The notes under the pieces are model-generated. The model was not told where the DNA came from. It saw only the letters and a program-made list of their open reading frames with translations, and did not search any database. A DNA stretch of 64,000 nucleotides from Gnetum montanum (taxonomy: Eukaryota; Streptophyta; Gnetopsida; Gnetales; Gnetaceae): assembly GCA_015680685.1 (NCBI GenBank), contig MNCI01006793.1, positions 1,489,967 to 1,553,966 of the forward strand. The letters are read 5' to 3'. A program made the position numbers and the translations under genes. Shown here piece after piece: positions 62,529 through 64,000 of this stretch (its first letter is position 1; each line of letters begins with the position of its first letter).

Positions 62529-62845
62529 CCTAGTTTTAGGTCTTGGTAGACCATCGAAAGTGCTAGTTTAAGGTCCTAGCAAATCATGATGTGCCAGTTT
62601 AAGGTCCTAGTAGACCAACGTGCTAGTTTAAGGTCGTAGCAGATCGTTGTGCTAGTTTAATGTCATAGCAGATAGGTGATGGCCAGTTTAAGGTCATATT
62701 AGACCATGCTATGGGTGCTAGTTTTATGTCATGGCTCAAGGACAATCTATGGGTGCTAGTTTTATGTCATGGCCCAAAGACATGTTGTGCCAGTTTAACG
62801 TCATAGTAGACGTTCTGTGCTAGTTTTACATTGTAGTGGACGATT
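62529..62845 (-). repeat. Element C post-IN array of ~32-bp units
   Basis: Ten units at 62529, 62562, 62593, 62622, 62651, 62682, 62717, 62756, 62789 and 62818, spaced 29-39 bp. On the minus strand each is GTCTACTATGAC followed by TTAAACTGGC, or a close variant. It starts 37 bp after the IN stop, as in element A. Confidence 0.9.
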
Positions 62846-62882
62846 TTCTTACCTTGCTTTATGATCAGTGCAATCTTGCATG

Positions 62883-64000
62883 TTAAGCATAGTATGGCTT
62901 CAGGTACAAATGATTGACGAGATTCAAGAATTCATTACCATCTATGTCAGCTAGTTGGAATGCCTCATTCTCATATGCTTTTGTAACTACAAAGGGGCCT
63001 TCCTAGTTGGCTAAGAATTTGCTCACGGGTTCATGAACGACCTTGAGGACTATGTCCCCCTTCTTGATTGGTTGTTGGTGCAAGTTGCAATGATGTTTCC
63101 ATCATTACTTTTCTTGGTGCCACTTGATGCGGTTACATGTTTGGGCGCACTCCTCCTCTACATAGTCAAGGTTAATGATCCTTGACTTGTTGTTTTGAGC
63201 CTCGTTCATAACATTCGAAAGGATCATTTAGAGTGATAGGACCTACAATTCAAGAGGTAACACCACTTTAGATCCATATATAAGACTGTATGGGGTCTTA
63301 CCTATAGTTGTTCTACATATCGTGTGATAAGCCCAAAGCATGTAGAGGATTTGCTCGTGCCATCGCCTCTTGTTGTTGCTAAGCATCTTTTTTAAAAGGT
63401 TGATAATGACTTTGTTGGTAGCCTCTATTTTTCCATTTTTCTAGGGGTAATATGGTGATGAGAAAGAATGTTTAATACCAAGGCTTTCGCAAAAGGCTTT
63501 GGTTTCTATGCTACTGAATTGTGGCCTGTTGTCAGTAACAATAGTTATGGGAAGGCCAAACTGTGTAACTATATTGTCTAGCATGAACCTATAAACTTGC
63601 TAGGACATGGTCTTTCTGAGAGGAATATCTTCTACCCATTTTGTAAAATATTTATTTGTGGTAATAATGAAACTATGCCCTGCAGAAGACTTAGGTGTAA
63701 TGCATCCTATGATGTCTAGTCCCCAACACTGAAAGGGCCATGTGATTTGTGTGGTATGCAGTTTGGTAGGTGACACATGTATGAGGTTCTCGTGGAGTTG
63801 ACATACATCACATGTCCTTACTTTAGCAATGCAATCACATTCCATGCAAGGCCAGTAGTAGCCTAAATGTCTAATTCTTGCTGCCATAGCCCTGGGAGTT
63901 ATGTGCCCCCCACATAATCCCTCATGGACTTGATCAACAATTTTTTTCCTCCCAACTAACGCAAGCTATCAATGTCCCATCATAAGAGCATTTTCATAGA
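62883..64000 (-). pseudogene. Element C integrase (cut by the window end)
   Basis: The minus strand enters at the HHCC region (HEGLCGGHITPRAMAARIRH, CDVCQLHENL). It continues through WGLDIIGCITPKS (first Asp), VTDNRPQFSS (second Asp), the Glu region NGKIEATNKV (Glu kept, unlike A), MLSNNKRRWHEQI, YSLIYGSKVVLPLEL, KKGDIVLKVV and LYLKPYYA with TAA at 62883. It aligns with element A IN end to end. Stops at about 63600 and in the catalytic region disable it. Confidence 0.88.

Larger units (their letters stand above)
58943..64000 (-). mobile_element. Element C: Tat-lineage element, 3' part (continues past the window)
   Basis: From right to left on the minus strand: IN, short array, 3' UTR, polypurine tract, 3' LTR. 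The polypurine tract is identical to that of element A. The 5' half lies beyond 64000. Confidence 0.85.

Overview
The window is plant nuclear DNA made almost entirely of nested, decayed LTR retrotransposons. I found no intact host gene. Evidence for a plant: the main Ty3/gypsy elements carry two RNase H domains (the second archaeal-type, diagnostic of the plant Tat/Ogre/Retand lineage), alongside Athila-like Ty3/gypsy and Ty1/copia pol genes. The size and decay of the elements fit a large, repeat-rich seed-plant genome; I cannot name the species or decide between gymnosperm and angiosperm.

Layout. 1-740: minus-strand Athila-like LTR running off the left edge. 741-2400: noncoding, with a dispersed repeat that recurs inverted at 37.1 kb. 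2640-5248: minus-strand Athila-like pol (A1) in which gag is fused to RT by a deletion. 5249-7244: two opposed Ty1/copia pieces. 7245-24508: a ~17 kb Tat-lineage element (A), with a truncated 5' LTR, gag, PR, RT-RH-aRH, IN, a purine tract and a full 3' LTR. Between PR and RT it carries a gene of about eight exons on the opposite strand. 24716-26940: plus-strand Athila-like pol (A2), followed by an LTR (27105-28010), a PBS and an Athila-like gag to 30480. 30485-32360: minus-strand Tat RT-RH fragment (D), next to a ~3.2 kb array of ~185-bp hairpin-bearing repeats. 38508-41330: decayed coiled-coil ORF. 41490-51402: Athila-like LTR split by a complete minus-strand Tat-lineage element (B, 42473-51287) that has gag and PR but no RT, RNase H or IN. 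51880-54900: minus-strand Athila-like gag and LTR (E). 55842-56780: plus-strand LTR. 56790-58640: AT-rich noncoding. 58640-58942: possible LINE end. 58943-64000: 3' half of another minus-strand Tat element (C), leaving the window within IN.

Gag and PR would make and mature particles, RT with both RNase H domains would copy RNA from the PBS and purine tract, and IN would insert the copy. Every copy here is disabled by stops, deletions or lost catalytic residues. Most stops I inspected are TAG where CAG (Gln) is expected, or TGA where CGA/TGG is expected, which suggests decay of methylated cytosines.

The most unusual content is: (i) the antisense intron-bearing gene in element A, whose exons 2-3 resemble an FCP1/NIF-type HAD phosphatase domain; (ii) a family of ~24-bp cores repeated every ~27-39 bp at fixed places in four Tat elements; (iii) two ~170-190-bp tandem arrays with strong dyads; (iv) assembly scars at single Ns.
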